From: FEN-1219 sp964457725
Lineage (GTDB): Bacteria; Pseudomonadota; Gammaproteobacteria; Steroidobacterales; Rariloculaceae
Reading direction: 5' to 3'
Assembly: GCA_964457725.1 (NCBI GenBank)
Contig: CAYWGQ010000002.1
Span: forward strand, 49,187-113,186
Length of the DNA stretch: 64,000 nt
Positions 8,919 through 16,860 of the stretch are shown here, in pieces; within the stretch, counting starts at the first letter, position 1; every line of letters begins with the position of its first letter. Made by a program: the position numbers and the translations under genes. The notes below the pieces were generated by a model. It did not search any database. It was not told the origin of the DNA and was given only the letters and a program-made list of their open reading frames with translations.

Positions 8919-9866
8919 TCACGCAGCCGGCCGCGCCGGCCCGAGCATCTCGCCCGCGAGCGCGCGCGACGGCACGCCGTCGACGCCGACCGGCACGTCG
9001 CCGACCAGCGTCACGCGATAGAGCTGCCGATCGAAATCGGTCTCGAACACGTCCTCGGGCGCGAGATGCGCGGTTGCGCGGTTGTCCCACATCGCGATGT
9101 CTCCCGCGTTCCAGCGGAAGCGGCAGACGAAGTCCGGCCGCACGACGTGCTCCCACAGGAGCTCGAGAAGCTGCTGGCTCTCGCGAGCGGTCAGCCCGAC
9201 GATGGAGCGCAGGAACGCAGGGCTCACGTACAACGCGCGCTCGCCGGTCTCGGGATGCACGCGCACGAGCGGATGCTCGCTCGAGAAGCTCGTGCGGTTC
9301 GTCTGCGCGAGCGCGTTCCCGGTGACCTTGCCGTAGCCGTGAATGCCGCGCAGCCCGTCGACGAACCGGCGCATCGTCGGCGAGAGGGCATCGTAGGCCG
9401 CGACGAGGTTCGTGAACTGCGTGTCGCCTCCGTAAGGCGGGACGGTGACCGCACGGAGGATCGATACGGCGGGCGGATTGACGATCGTCGTCAGATCGGT
9501 ATGCCAGCCGGTCCACGGCCGGATCGGGTCCGGCTCGGCGTGACTATGGCGCTCGCGTCGCTTCGCGACGGAGTACACCTCCGGGAAGCCTTCCTCGTGG
9601 CCGTAGAGGACGTGGCCGATCGTCGGCTCGCCGAGCGCGCGTGCGAAGGCGACGTGCTGCGCGTGGTCGAGGTGCTGATCGCGGAAGAACACGACTTTCC
9701 ATTTGAGGAGTGCCGCGCGCACCGCGGCCACGGTCTCCCGCGACGGCGGTTGCTTGAGATCGACGCCGAAGATCTCGGCGCCGGTGAAAACCGTCATCGG
9801 CCGGACCTCGATCGTGCCCGGTGTCGTCCGCTCGTCGAGCGGCGATGCTGAAGCCATGACTCGCAT
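8919..9866 (-). CDS. TauD/TfdA family Fe(II)/2-oxoglutarate dioxygenase
   Basis: A 315-residue non-heme iron dioxygenase. The iron ligands are complete: His122 and Asp124 in WHTDLT and His267 in NRATAHLA, with the 2-oxoglutarate arginine at about 284 (LYRVTL). The enzyme couples 2-oxoglutarate decarboxylation to hydroxylation of an organic acid such as a sulfonate or aryloxyalkanoate. Its stop is 19 bases from the tctC start, so it leads the transporter operon. This suggests it oxidises the imported solute. A second ATG nine bases downstream is possible. It diverges from another TauD gene at 10021. Confidence 0.9.
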   Translation of the reverse strand: MRVMASASPLDERTTPGTIEVRPMTVFTGAEIFGVDLKQPPSRETVAAVRAALLKWKVVFFRDQHLDHAQHVAFARALGEPTIGHVLYGHEEGFPEVYSVAKRRERHSHAEPDPIRPWTGWHTDLTTIVNPPAVSILRAVTVPPYGGDTQFTNLVAAYDALSPTMRRFVDGLRGIHGYGKVTGNALAQTNRTSFSSEHPLVRVHPETGERALYVSPAFLRSIVGLTARESQQLLELLWEHVVRPDFVCRFRWNAGDIAMWDNRATAHLAPEDVFETDFDRQLYRVTLVGDVPVGVDGVPSRALAGEMLGPARPAA

Positions 9867-10020
9867 CCCCCTGCGGCCGAGCGCGCTTCGGCTTTACAAG
9901 CCTTTCGGCGCTCTGCTATTAGCTCCGAAGAGTGAGGCGAAAGCGACCGCCGGGTCAAGCACGGCGATGCTCGGAAGGCGGAGCGGGGCTCCGCGGGGGA
10001 ACCAAGGAACTCGTTCGTAT

Positions 10021-10872
10021 ATGTCCATGTCGCGGCAGCAAGAATCCGTGGTCATCCGACCCCTGAATCCCGTCATCGGTGCGGAGCTGCACGGCTTCGA
10101 CCTCAGAGAGGAGCTCACCGACGAGGACGTCGAGACGATTCGCGCCGCGCTGAACCGCTACGGAGTCGTCTTTTTCCGCGATCAGGACATCACGCCCGAG
10201 CAGCAGCTTCGCTTCGGTCGGCGGTTCGGCGAGCTGCACGTGCATCCTTCCGTCCGCGGCAAGCCGCGTGAGGAGTGGACCGAGCTTCTCGCCGTGCACG
10301 CGGACGAGCGCACGGTGCGCGTCGTCGGCGACAAGTGGCACACCGACGTGTCCTGCGACGAGAAGCCGCCGTACGCGAGCATCCTGCACCTGCACACCGT
10401 CCCGGAAACCGGCGGCGACACGCTCTTCTCGAGCATGTACGCGGCGTACGAGGCGCTGTCCGAGCCAATGAAGCGCTTCCTCGAACCGCTGACCGCGACG
10501 CACGACGGGGCACCGAACTACGCGGACCGCGCGCGGCGCGATCCCGAGTCGGGCAGACATCGGGTCGATCCGGTGGCGGTGCACCCCGTGATCGCGACGC
10601 ACCCGTTCACGCGCCGAAAGACCATCTATGTGAACTCGATCTTCACGGTGCGGATCAACGAGCTCGAGCCGGCGGAGAGCGACGCGCTGCTCGCGTTCCT
10701 GTTCGCGCACGTCGCGCGTCCGGAATTCCAGTGCCGGTTCCGCTGGCGGCGAAACTCGATCGCCTTCTGGGACAACCGGGCCGTGCAGCATTACGCCGTC
10801 TGGGACTACTACCCGGCTGTCCGCTCCGGGCACCGCGTGACGATTCGCGGCGACCGTCCGGCCAGGGCGTGA
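10021..10872 (+). CDS. TauD/TfdA family dioxygenase, second copy
   Basis: A 283-residue Fe(II)/2-oxoglutarate dioxygenase, divergent from the one at 8919-9866. Complete ligands are His107 and Asp109 in WHTDVS, His257 in NRAVQHYA and Arg272 in GHRVTI. The family start PLNPVIGAELHGFDL supports an ATG at 10021 or 10027; longer in-frame upstream sequence is non-coding in appearance. The two copies are similar in layout but clearly diverged, so they probably act on different or successive substrates. The next gene, an amine oxidase, overlaps its stop by four bases. Confidence 0.9.
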   Translation: MSMSRQQESVVIRPLNPVIGAELHGFDLREELTDEDVETIRAALNRYGVVFFRDQDITPEQQLRFGRRFGELHVHPSVRGKPREEWTELLAVHADERTVRVVGDKWHTDVSCDEKPPYASILHLHTVPETGGDTLFSSMYAAYEALSEPMKRFLEPLTATHDGAPNYADRARRDPESGRHRVDPVAVHPVIATHPFTRRKTIYVNSIFTVRINELEPAESDALLAFLFAHVARPEFQCRFRWRRNSIAFWDNRAVQHYAVWDYYPAVRSGHRVTIRGDRPARA

Positions 10873-12173
10873 CCGACTGCGAAGTCGTCGTCATCGGCGC
10901 GGGCGCCGCGGGCCTGGCGGCAGCGGCCGAGCTCGATCGTCGCGGCCGCAGCGTCTGCGTGCTCGAGGCGCGCTCGCGCATCGGCGGACGGATACTGACC
11001 GAACGCGCGCCTGGATTCCCGGCACCGCTCGAGCTCGGCGCGGAGTTCGTTCACGGCCGCCCGGCCGCGACCGTCGGCCGGCTCGAAGCGCATGGCGGCG
11101 CGATCGTCGACGCGGGCGGCGAGCACTGGATGCTGCACCGCGGCCGGCTGCAGCGCGCGGAAGGCGTGTTCGCCGAGTTGAAGCGCGCGCTGCGCCGCGC
11201 GCGGGTGCCGCGCGGCGACTTGCCGTTCGCCGAGTTCCTCCGAGCGCACGGGCGCGGACTTTCCCGAGAAGCGCGGCAGCTCGCACGCCTGCTCGTCGAG
11301 GGGTTCGACGCGGCCGACGCGACGCGTGCGAGCACGCAAGCGATATTGCGCGAGTGGCGCGGGCAGGGGGCGGCCGATGCGCCGACGTATCGCCCGCTCG
11401 GCGGCTACGCCGTGCTGCTCGATGCGCTCCGCGCGGCGCTCGGCGGCGCGCGCGTCGAGCTCGAGTCGGTCGTCGAGGCGGTGCGCTGGTCGCGAGGCCG
11501 CGTCGTCGTCACGGCTACGCGCCGCGGGGAGGCGTTCGAGATCGTCGCGTCCGCTGCGGTGATCGCGTTGCCGCTCGGCGTGCTCCAGGCGGGCGTCGTG
11601 CGGTTCGATCCGGAGCTCGCGGCGAAGCGCAGCGCGCTCGAAGGCCTCGCCGCCGGTCCGGTCATCAAGGTGCTGCTGCGCTTCGGCAGCGCCTTCTGGG
11701 AGACGATCGATCGCGGCCGCTACCGGAATGCCGCGTTCTTTCAGTCCGCCGCGGCGCCGATCCCGACGTTCTGGACGGCGTTGCCGCTACGCGTGCCGCT
11801 CCTGACCGGATGGGCCGCGGGGCCGAAGGCGGCCGCGCTCGCCGGCGCGGGCGAGCGCGCGATCGTCCGCGCGGCCGTTGCGAGCCTCGAAGCGCTATTC
11901 GGCGTGCGGCGGCGTTGGGGCGCGCGGCTCGTAGCCGCGTACGTGCACGACTGGCAAGAGGACGAGCTCGCGCGCGGCGGCTACAGCTACGTCGTGAGCG
12001 GCCGCGCGGACGACGCGCGGGCCGCGCTCGCGGCGCCGCTCGAGCGGACGCTCTACTTCGCCGGCGAGGCGGCCGACACGGCCGGGGAGTCCGGAACGGT
12101 CGCCGGCGCGCTGCAGAGCGGGCTCCGCGCGGGCGGCGAGGCGGCCCGGGCCCTCGCTCGACGAGCGCGCTAG
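10869..12173 (+). CDS. FAD-dependent flavin monoamine oxidase family protein
   Basis: A 434-residue flavoprotein. The N terminus has the dinucleotide fold VVIGAGAAGLAAAAEL and the FAD motif RIGGRI. The C terminus has the FAD-closing motif LYFAGEAAD followed by GTVAGALQSGLRAG, as in amine oxidases and polyamine oxidases. No signal peptide is seen, so it is cytoplasmic. The GTG start at 10869 overlaps the TauD stop (GTGA), linking the two in one transcript. Likely work is oxidation of an amine or amino-acid-like intermediate, perhaps released by the dioxygenase; that link is inference. Confidence 0.85.
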   Translation: MTDCEVVVIGAGAAGLAAAAELDRRGRSVCVLEARSRIGGRILTERAPGFPAPLELGAEFVHGRPAATVGRLEAHGGAIVDAGGEHWMLHRGRLQRAEGVFAELKRALRRARVPRGDLPFAEFLRAHGRGLSREARQLARLLVEGFDAADATRASTQAILREWRGQGAADAPTYRPLGGYAVLLDALRAALGGARVELESVVEAVRWSRGRVVVTATRRGEAFEIVASAAVIALPLGVLQAGVVRFDPELAAKRSALEGLAAGPVIKVLLRFGSAFWETIDRGRYRNAAFFQSAAAPIPTFWTALPLRVPLLTGWAAGPKAAALAGAGERAIVRAAVASLEALFGVRRRWGARLVAAYVHDWQEDELARGGYSYVVSGRADDARAALAAPLERTLYFAGEAADTAGESGTVAGALQSGLRAGGEAARALARRAR

Positions 12174-12176
12174 AAT
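12171..12176 (+). promoter_or_regulatory. Candidate -10 box TAGAAT before the DUF6152 fusion gene
   Basis: TAGAAT followed by TGG lies at the very end of the amine oxidase gene, about 29 bases before the ATG at 12205. The same hexamer stands before other DUF6152 or WDGD-family genes (35629, 44084, 45032). No clear -35 is visible. Confidence 0.3.
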
Positions 12177-12204
12177 TGGCGACGACGTGCTGCCGAATCG
12201 ATCG

Positions 12205-13218
12205 ATGCGCTTCCTTTTGCCGTTGACGCTGCTCTTGGGTGTTGCGCCGCTCGCGTCCGCGCATCATTCCCGCGCGGAGTACACCGAGGGCGCGCGCGAG
12301 ATCGAGGGCACGCTCGTGCGGATCCTGTGGCGCAATCCGCACCCGGGCTTCACGATCGAGACGGTCGAGGCCGGTCGGACGGTGACGTGGGAAGTCGAGG
12401 GATGGAGCTCGCTCTACACGTTCGATCGTGCCGGCATCACGCGCGAGCGCTTTCGGGAGGGCGACACGGTGCGGGTCGTCGGCCTGCCGTCCGGGCGTCG
12501 TCCCGGCCGCCTGCTCGGCACGCACATCCTGCTCGCCGACGGCACCGAGGCCGTGATGAAGCGTGACGCCGAGCCGTACTGGGCGGACGGGCGGCACATC
12601 GGCGGCAGGCGAAACTGGGAGGCGGAGACGCGCGCGGCGGTCGTCGACGCGGCGGCCGAGAACCGGGGGATCTTCCGAGTCTGGAGCTACCCGTCGCCGG
12701 TCTACGAGACGCGCGAGCACGTGCGGCTGACCGCGGCGGCCGAGGCGGCGCGCGCGGCCTTCGACGAGGTCGACAATCCGATCATGGCCTGCGAACAGAA
12801 GAGCATGCCGGGCAGCATGCTGACCCCGAATCCGTACGAGTTCGTCGACGGCGGCTCGACCATCACGATCCGCGGCTACGAGGGCGACGTGGTGCGGACG
12901 GTGTATCTAGAACAACCTTTAAATATTGATCAGATACCATTGACCAAGCAGGGATTATCGGTCGGTCGTTGGGAGGATGCGCGGACGCTCGTGATCCACA
13001 CGTCGCGAATCGACGCGCCGCACCTCGGCTTCAGCGGCGTCCCGCTCTCGGCGGCCGCGACGGTCGTCGAGCGCTATCGGCTGAGCGAGGATCAGACGCG
13101 GCTCGATTTCACGATCGTCGTGACCGATCCGGCGACGTTCATCGAGCCCGCGACCTTCGAGTTCCATTGGCTCGCGCTCGGGGAGCGCTTCGGCCGCTAC
13201 GACTGCACCGTCCACTGA
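12205..13218 (+). CDS. Secreted DUF6152 domain fused to WDGD-family domain
   Basis: A 337-residue exported protein. The signal peptide ends ASA (residues 17-19), leaving a mature start His20-His21-Ser. Residues 20-110 match DUF6152, including the NPH motif at residues 44-46. The remainder resembles the separate WDGD-type secreted proteins of this window: SVGRWEDARTLVIHT near residue 255 corresponds to their GRWDGD-LVV-T core, followed by the usual late beta-rich region with Glu-Arg-Tyr and FEFHW. It is thus a fusion of two kinds of protein that elsewhere here are neighbours. Bases 12904-12960 form an AT-rich rare-codon patch without breaking the frame. The start at 12205 fits the signal peptide better than GTG at 12187. 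The biochemical function is unknown. Confidence 0.75.
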   Translation: MRFLLPLTLLLGVAPLASAHHSRAEYTEGAREIEGTLVRILWRNPHPGFTIETVEAGRTVTWEVEGWSSLYTFDRAGITRERFREGDTVRVVGLPSGRRPGRLLGTHILLADGTEAVMKRDAEPYWADGRHIGGRRNWEAETRAAVVDAAAENRGIFRVWSYPSPVYETREHVRLTAAAEAARAAFDEVDNPIMACEQKSMPGSMLTPNPYEFVDGGSTITIRGYEGDVVRTVYLEQPLNIDQIPLTKQGLSVGRWEDARTLVIHTSRIDAPHLGFSGVPLSAAATVVERYRLSEDQTRLDFTIVVTDPATFIEPATFEFHWLALGERFGRYDCTVH

Positions 13219-13260
13219 GCGCGGCTCTTCCGCGGACGCGCTCGCCGTGGCGGGTAACGC

Positions 13261-13872
13261 TCAGCGTCCGTCGTCGTCGCCGTCGTCGTCCTTGCCGGTG
13301 AACACGAGCTCGGGCGACAGCATCTCGCCCGGCGGGGCATCGGCTTCCGCGGCATCCGCGGCGGCGGGCTCGGTGCCCTCGGGGGCCCGTCCGTCCCGCG
13401 ACCACGGCGTCTCGCCGAGCAGTGCGTTGATGGTGCCGTCGTGCGTGGCTGCCGGCAGCACGCGACGCTCCGCGTGTGCGGGAGGCGCCGACCGTGCGCG
13501 CGGCTCGCGCAAGAACTCGCGATCGATGCTCGTCCGCTCGAGCTCGCGGTTCGCCGCCGCGAGCCTCGCCATCACCTCGTTGTGCTTGTCCGCAAGCTTC
13601 TCGAGCTCGGCCTCGCGCTCGGCGAGCTTCCGTGCCGCGCTCTCGGCGCGCTCGCGCGCGTCCGCGAGCTGCTTCGCGTAGCTCTTCTCCAAGACCTCGA
13701 GCTTGAACTCGAGCTGCTCGACGTTCGTTCGAAACGCGGCCGACCGCTGCCGCTCCTCCGTGAGCGCGCGCTCGAGCCGCGCGATCGCGGCGTCGCGCTC
13801 GTCCGGAGCGGCTGCGGGCTCGCCGGTCGGGGCAGGGGCGGCCGCCGCCGCCGAGGTGCGGTCGTTGCTCAT
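13261..13872 (-). CDS. Coiled-coil protein of unknown function
   Basis: A 203-residue soluble protein. An Ala/Pro-rich start (residues 8-24) precedes a long heptad-type coiled coil at residues 26-115 (Leu and Ala rich with many Glu/Arg). A low-complexity region follows, ending in an Asp-rich tail (KDDDGDDDGR). No signal or membrane segment is seen. It lies convergent to the DUF6152 fusion gene and upstream of a GTPase gene on the same strand. I do not recognise the family; a scaffold or cell-division-like accessory role is possible but unsupported. Codon use is typical of real genes here. Confidence 0.55.
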   Translation of the reverse strand: MSNDRTSAAAAAPAPTGEPAAAPDERDAAIARLERALTEERQRSAAFRTNVEQLEFKLEVLEKSYAKQLADARERAESAARKLAEREAELEKLADKHNEVMARLAAANRELERTSIDREFLREPRARSAPPAHAERRVLPAATHDGTINALLGETPWSRDGRAPEGTEPAAADAAEADAPPGEMLSPELVFTGKDDDGDDDGR

Positions 13873-13961
13873 CGCAAGGCGGTGATAGTCGAACCGTACG
13901 CGAGGGTACCGGGAAGCCGAGCGGCGCGCCCTGACGCCGATCACACCGGCCCCGGCGCGGC

Positions 13962-15494
13962 TCACCGCCGCAGCAACCGCCCGACCAACCGGCCCGCGCC
14001 GAGCAATTGCCGCAGCGGCCGCCGCCAGGGCCGCTTCTCGGCCGTGCCCCGCAGCACCCGCACCCAGCGTGCACGCTGCGCCTCGTCGATCGATGCCTCG
14101 ATCCGCCGCCACAGAAGGTCGAGGTTCTCGGGCGGCGTGCGGTCGAGGCGCATCGGGACGATCGCGTCGTGCTCGACGCCGAGCTCAGCGGCAAGCGCGT
14201 CGATCGCCGCGGCGACGGGCTCGTCCGCCGGTCGCGGCGAATCGGCAGAAGAGGGCGCCGTCCAGTCGGCCGCTCCGGCGAGGCGATCGACATGGGTGGC
14301 CGCGACGATGACGGGCGGCGCGCGCCGCTGCGGGTTCGCGGCGAACCGGGCGCGCAGCGCCTCGAGCGCAGCGCGATCGAGCACGGGGGCCTCCTGTATC
14401 GCGGTGACCCAGATCACGAGATCGCAGGCGAACGCGCGTTTCACGAACTCGACCGTGCTCTGCTCGTCGTCGATGCCGGGCGAGTCGATCAGATAGGCGG
14501 GCGGCAGATCCGCGTCGCGAAGCTCGTAGCCTTGGAAGGCGGCCGTGAACGGCTTGACCTCGACGTCGCCGCCGATCGCGCCGAGCATCGCCCGGACGAG
14601 CGTCGACTTGCCGGCGTGCGTGCGGCCCGCGACCAGCATCCGCAACGATCCGGGCGGTGCGACCGCGGTGGCCGCGCCCTTCAGCCCCTCGGACGCGGCC
14701 TCGCGCTCGAGCGCTTCCGCGTCGACCCGCAGGCGCCCGGAGTAGAGCTCGATCGCTGCACGGCCGACCTCCTCGATCCACAGCCGCACGATGCGCCGCC
14801 GCACATTGCTCTGCACCGTGTCGAGCAAGTCGCCGAGCAGATGGTCGCGCACCTCGGCCGCGACCGCGTGCAGCGGGCTCACCGCACGCGCGATGCGGAC
14901 GACGGAGTAGAGTCTGCGGCCGTGCTCGACGCCGGCCGCGATCAACGGCCGGTAACCCCAGGCGCGAATCAGCGATCGCGCCCGGAGGCGGTGCGACAGC
15001 GGCACGTGCTCGAGCAGCGTCAGCCGCAAGCGTGCGCTGACCCGCTCGGTGAGCAGCAACAGCTCCGGCAGCGTGAACTCGAGCGCCGGCTCGGCGTGCT
15101 CCGGATGGTAGTGCCGCGCGACCTCCTTCAGCGTCCGCTCGGCCGCGGCCACCATGCGGCGGTGGTCGTCGAGCATGTCGGGATCCGCCTCGTCCGAGAG
15201 CCGCCGTACCGCGCGCCAGGCCGCCTGCTCCTGCGGCGCCCACGTCGGATCGGGGGCCGTGATCGCGTGGTCGTCCGGTGCGGCAGGTGTGCGCTTCGGC
15301 CGATGCCGGAGCCGCAACGAGCCCCATGCGAGTAGCGTGAGCGTCGCCGCGCCGAACAGATACGGGAACAGCCAGCCGCGCTCGGTGAGCCAGGCGAGCC
15401 CGGCGACGAACAGCAGGACCAGCGGCATGAGCAGCACGGCGACTGCCGTGATCTCGAACCACCACTTGGGCAGGATGCGACGGCGACTCCGCAT
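13962..15494 (-). CDS. Membrane-anchored Era/YcjX-like GTPase
   Basis: A 510-residue protein with two transmembrane helices at about residues 15-35 and 42-60, a helical region of some 220 residues, and a GTPase domain. The P-loop is GRTHAGKS (290-297), switch II is DSPG (337-340), and the base-specificity motif is the variant THVD (400-403) rather than NKxD. Such proteins, annotated as GTPases of the HSR1/MMR1 group, sit at the inner membrane with the G domain in the cytoplasm. The role is unknown, with stress or envelope functions suggested for relatives. The ATG at 15494 is chosen because it puts basic residues just before the first helix; the open frame upstream is a shadow. Confidence 0.78.
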   Translation of the reverse strand: MRSRRRILPKWWFEITAVAVLLMPLVLLFVAGLAWLTERGWLFPYLFGAATLTLLAWGSLRLRHRPKRTPAAPDDHAITAPDPTWAPQEQAAWRAVRRLSDEADPDMLDDHRRMVAAAERTLKEVARHYHPEHAEPALEFTLPELLLLTERVSARLRLTLLEHVPLSHRLRARSLIRAWGYRPLIAAGVEHGRRLYSVVRIARAVSPLHAVAAEVRDHLLGDLLDTVQSNVRRRIVRLWIEEVGRAAIELYSGRLRVDAEALEREAASEGLKGAATAVAPPGSLRMLVAGRTHAGKSTLVRAMLGAIGGDVEVKPFTAAFQGYELRDADLPPAYLIDSPGIDDEQSTVEFVKRAFACDLVIWVTAIQEAPVLDRAALEALRARFAANPQRRAPPVIVAATHVDRLAGAADWTAPSSADSPRPADEPVAAAIDALAAELGVEHDAIVPMRLDRTPPENLDLLWRRIEASIDEAQRARWVRVLRGTAEKRPWRRPLRQLLGAGRLVGRLLRR

Positions 15495-15691
15495 GACGGT
15501 GCAGTGTCGCAGATCGACGCGCGTCGGGGGTTCTTGCAGAGCCGAAAACAACCGTTGTCGGGAGGAGGGGAGGTGCGATTGCGGTTGGCGCTCGCCGCCA
15601 CGCTCGGGATCTCGTCCGCGGCGCAGCGCGGACACGCTCGCTCGCCCCCGACGAGCACGAGCGGCCGTCCCGCCGCTCTTGCCGAGAAAGG

Positions 15692-16063
15692 TCAGGCGCT
15701 GACCGGCCGCGGCTCCGGCCGCGAGCTCGGGGGCGTCAGCGGCGGCAGGCCGTGCGCCGCGCGCGCCCGATCGCAACCATCGCTCGGCCCGCCGCCGTGC
15801 CACGATGCTTCGAGCTCCCGGCACGGTGTCGGCCGCTTCTCGTAGATCGTGCAGCGCACGTCGACGCCGACTTGCCCTTCGAGCGCGATGCAGCGAGGCG
15901 CCGAGCCGCCGCACGTGCCGCGCATCGCGACGCGGTGCGGTGTGATCTTCTCGGTGAGCTCCGGCGGGGTGACGCCGCCGAGGAAGCGCTCGGTCTCGCT
16001 CCAATGGAACGACACGCGATAGTGCGCGCAGCACGCGCCGCACGTGAGGCATGGATTCGTCAT
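15692..16063 (-). CDS. YkgJ family cysteine cluster protein
   Basis: A 123-residue protein of the YkgJ/CxxCxxCC family, thought to bind zinc or iron. The N terminus has the cluster C5-x2-C8-x2-C11-C12, and further cysteines follow in GTCGG, RC, RCTIYEKRPTPCRE and DGCDRARA, the normal order for the family. The start at MTNPCLTC is preferred to a TTG 69 bases upstream because the cysteine cluster is normally at the very N terminus. It diverges from a cytochrome c'-like gene across a strong inverted repeat. Confidence 0.85.
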   Translation of the reverse strand: MTNPCLTCGACCAHYRVSFHWSETERFLGGVTPPELTEKITPHRVAMRGTCGGSAPRCIALEGQVGVDVRCTIYEKRPTPCRELEASWHGGGPSDGCDRARAAHGLPPLTPPSSRPEPRPVSA

Positions 16064-16164
16064 CGGGGTCAGCGGCCGTCGAGCCCGCCAGGCGGGCGCG
16101 CGATTGTGCGGCGCTTCGGCAGACGGAATCAACGGGGCGACGAGGCGCCCCGAAACGCGGCGCG

Positions 16165-16188
16165 TTTAACCGTTAGGAAACGGTTAAA
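16165..16188. promoter_or_regulatory. Perfect 10-base inverted repeat, candidate operator
   Basis: TTTAACCGTT, a four-base spacer AGGA, then the exact reverse complement AACGGTTAAA. It is AT-rich against a very GC-rich background and lies in the divergent region between the YkgJ gene and the cytochrome c'-like gene, about 27 bases upstream of a candidate -10 (16215). The symmetry and position fit a dimeric repressor or activator site. No T tract follows, so it is not a terminator. Confidence 0.6.
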
Positions 16189-16214
16189 GACTGCGATGCG
16201 CTGCAGACGGTCGC

Positions 16215-16220
16215 TACACT
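16215..16220 (+). promoter_or_regulatory. Candidate -10 box TACACT for cytochrome c'-like gene
   Basis: TACACT followed by TGG, 27 bases before the ATG at 16247, with a ribosome site CCGGAGG between. The same TACACTT string precedes the next gene (16788). The -35 is weak. Confidence 0.35.
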
Positions 16221-16246
16221 TGGCCGTGGACCACCGGAGGCGAACG

Positions 16247-16753
16247 ATGCACCCTTCAACGCTCGACGAGGCCTTCCCGTTCACGCGCACGCTCCGGCGC
16301 GCATGCAAGCCGCTCGCGGCCGCTGCCGGGCTCGCGCTGCTCGCCGCCGCGCCGCACGCGCAGCAGAGCCGCCCGCCCGCGGACGGACGGCCGCTCGTGA
16401 CGATCAAGGAGCTGATGGAGAAGACCATCACGCCCGCGACGAACACGCTGTGGGCCGCGTACGAGCCGCCGACGTCCGAGGAGCAGTGGCTCGCGCTCGA
16501 GGAAGCCGCGATCACTCTGCTCGCGGCTGCGAACGTCGTCGCGCTCGGCGGCACCGGGCCGATGGACATGCAATGGGCGAAGGAGCCGGCCTGGCGAGCC
16601 TACAACGAGGCGATGACGAACGCGGGCTTCGACGCGCTCGAAGCGATCCGGGCGCGCGACCACGACGCGCTGCTCGCCGCGGGCGACGTCCTCTATCCGC
16701 CCTGCGAGGGCTGCCACCTCCAGTTCAACCCCGGCGTCGTGAACGCGCAATAA
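16247..16753 (+). CDS. Cytochrome c'-like (class II) periplasmic heme protein
   Basis: A 168-residue protein with a signal peptide ending near AAAPHA (about residue 38) and one heme c site CEGCH at 153-157, eleven residues from the C terminus. A single C-terminal CxxCH after a helical domain of about 115 residues is the layout of class II cytochrome c'/c-556, not class I cytochromes. It would carry electrons or bind small gases in the periplasm. It is followed 107 bases later by a metallo-beta-lactamase-fold gene and then a di-heme-type DUF1592 protein. Confidence 0.75.
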   Translation: MHPSTLDEAFPFTRTLRRACKPLAAAAGLALLAAAPHAQQSRPPADGRPLVTIKELMEKTITPATNTLWAAYEPPTSEEQWLALEEAAITLLAAANVVALGGTGPMDMQWAKEPAWRAYNEAMTNAGFDALEAIRARDHDALLAAGDVLYPPCEGCHLQFNPGVVNAQ

Positions 16754-16787
16754 CGGGCGTTCGCGCCGGCTCCCGGCGCGCTGCGGT

Positions 16788-16793
16788 TACACT
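16788..16793 (+). promoter_or_regulatory. Candidate -10 box TACACT before MBL-fold gene
   Basis: TACACT followed by TACGG, 67 bases before the GTG at 16861. The hexamer is identical to the one before the cytochrome c'-like gene. No inverted repeat of the 16165 type is seen here. Confidence 0.25.
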
Positions 16794-16860
16794 TACGGCG
16801 CTTCAGGCGGCGGTGCGCGCCGCAGTGACTCGCTATCCGCGCGGCGGAGGAGACGACGAA

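Noticed and set aside
12904..12960. Insertion-sequence remnant at the AT-rich patch
   Set aside because: There are no terminal repeats or target duplications, and the frame and family pattern continue through it.
15504..15845. Possible small gene between the GTPase and YkgJ genes
   Set aside because: The start looks faintly like a signal peptide, but the rest is low-complexity and overlaps the YkgJ gene on the other strand. I see nothing else in 15495-15691.
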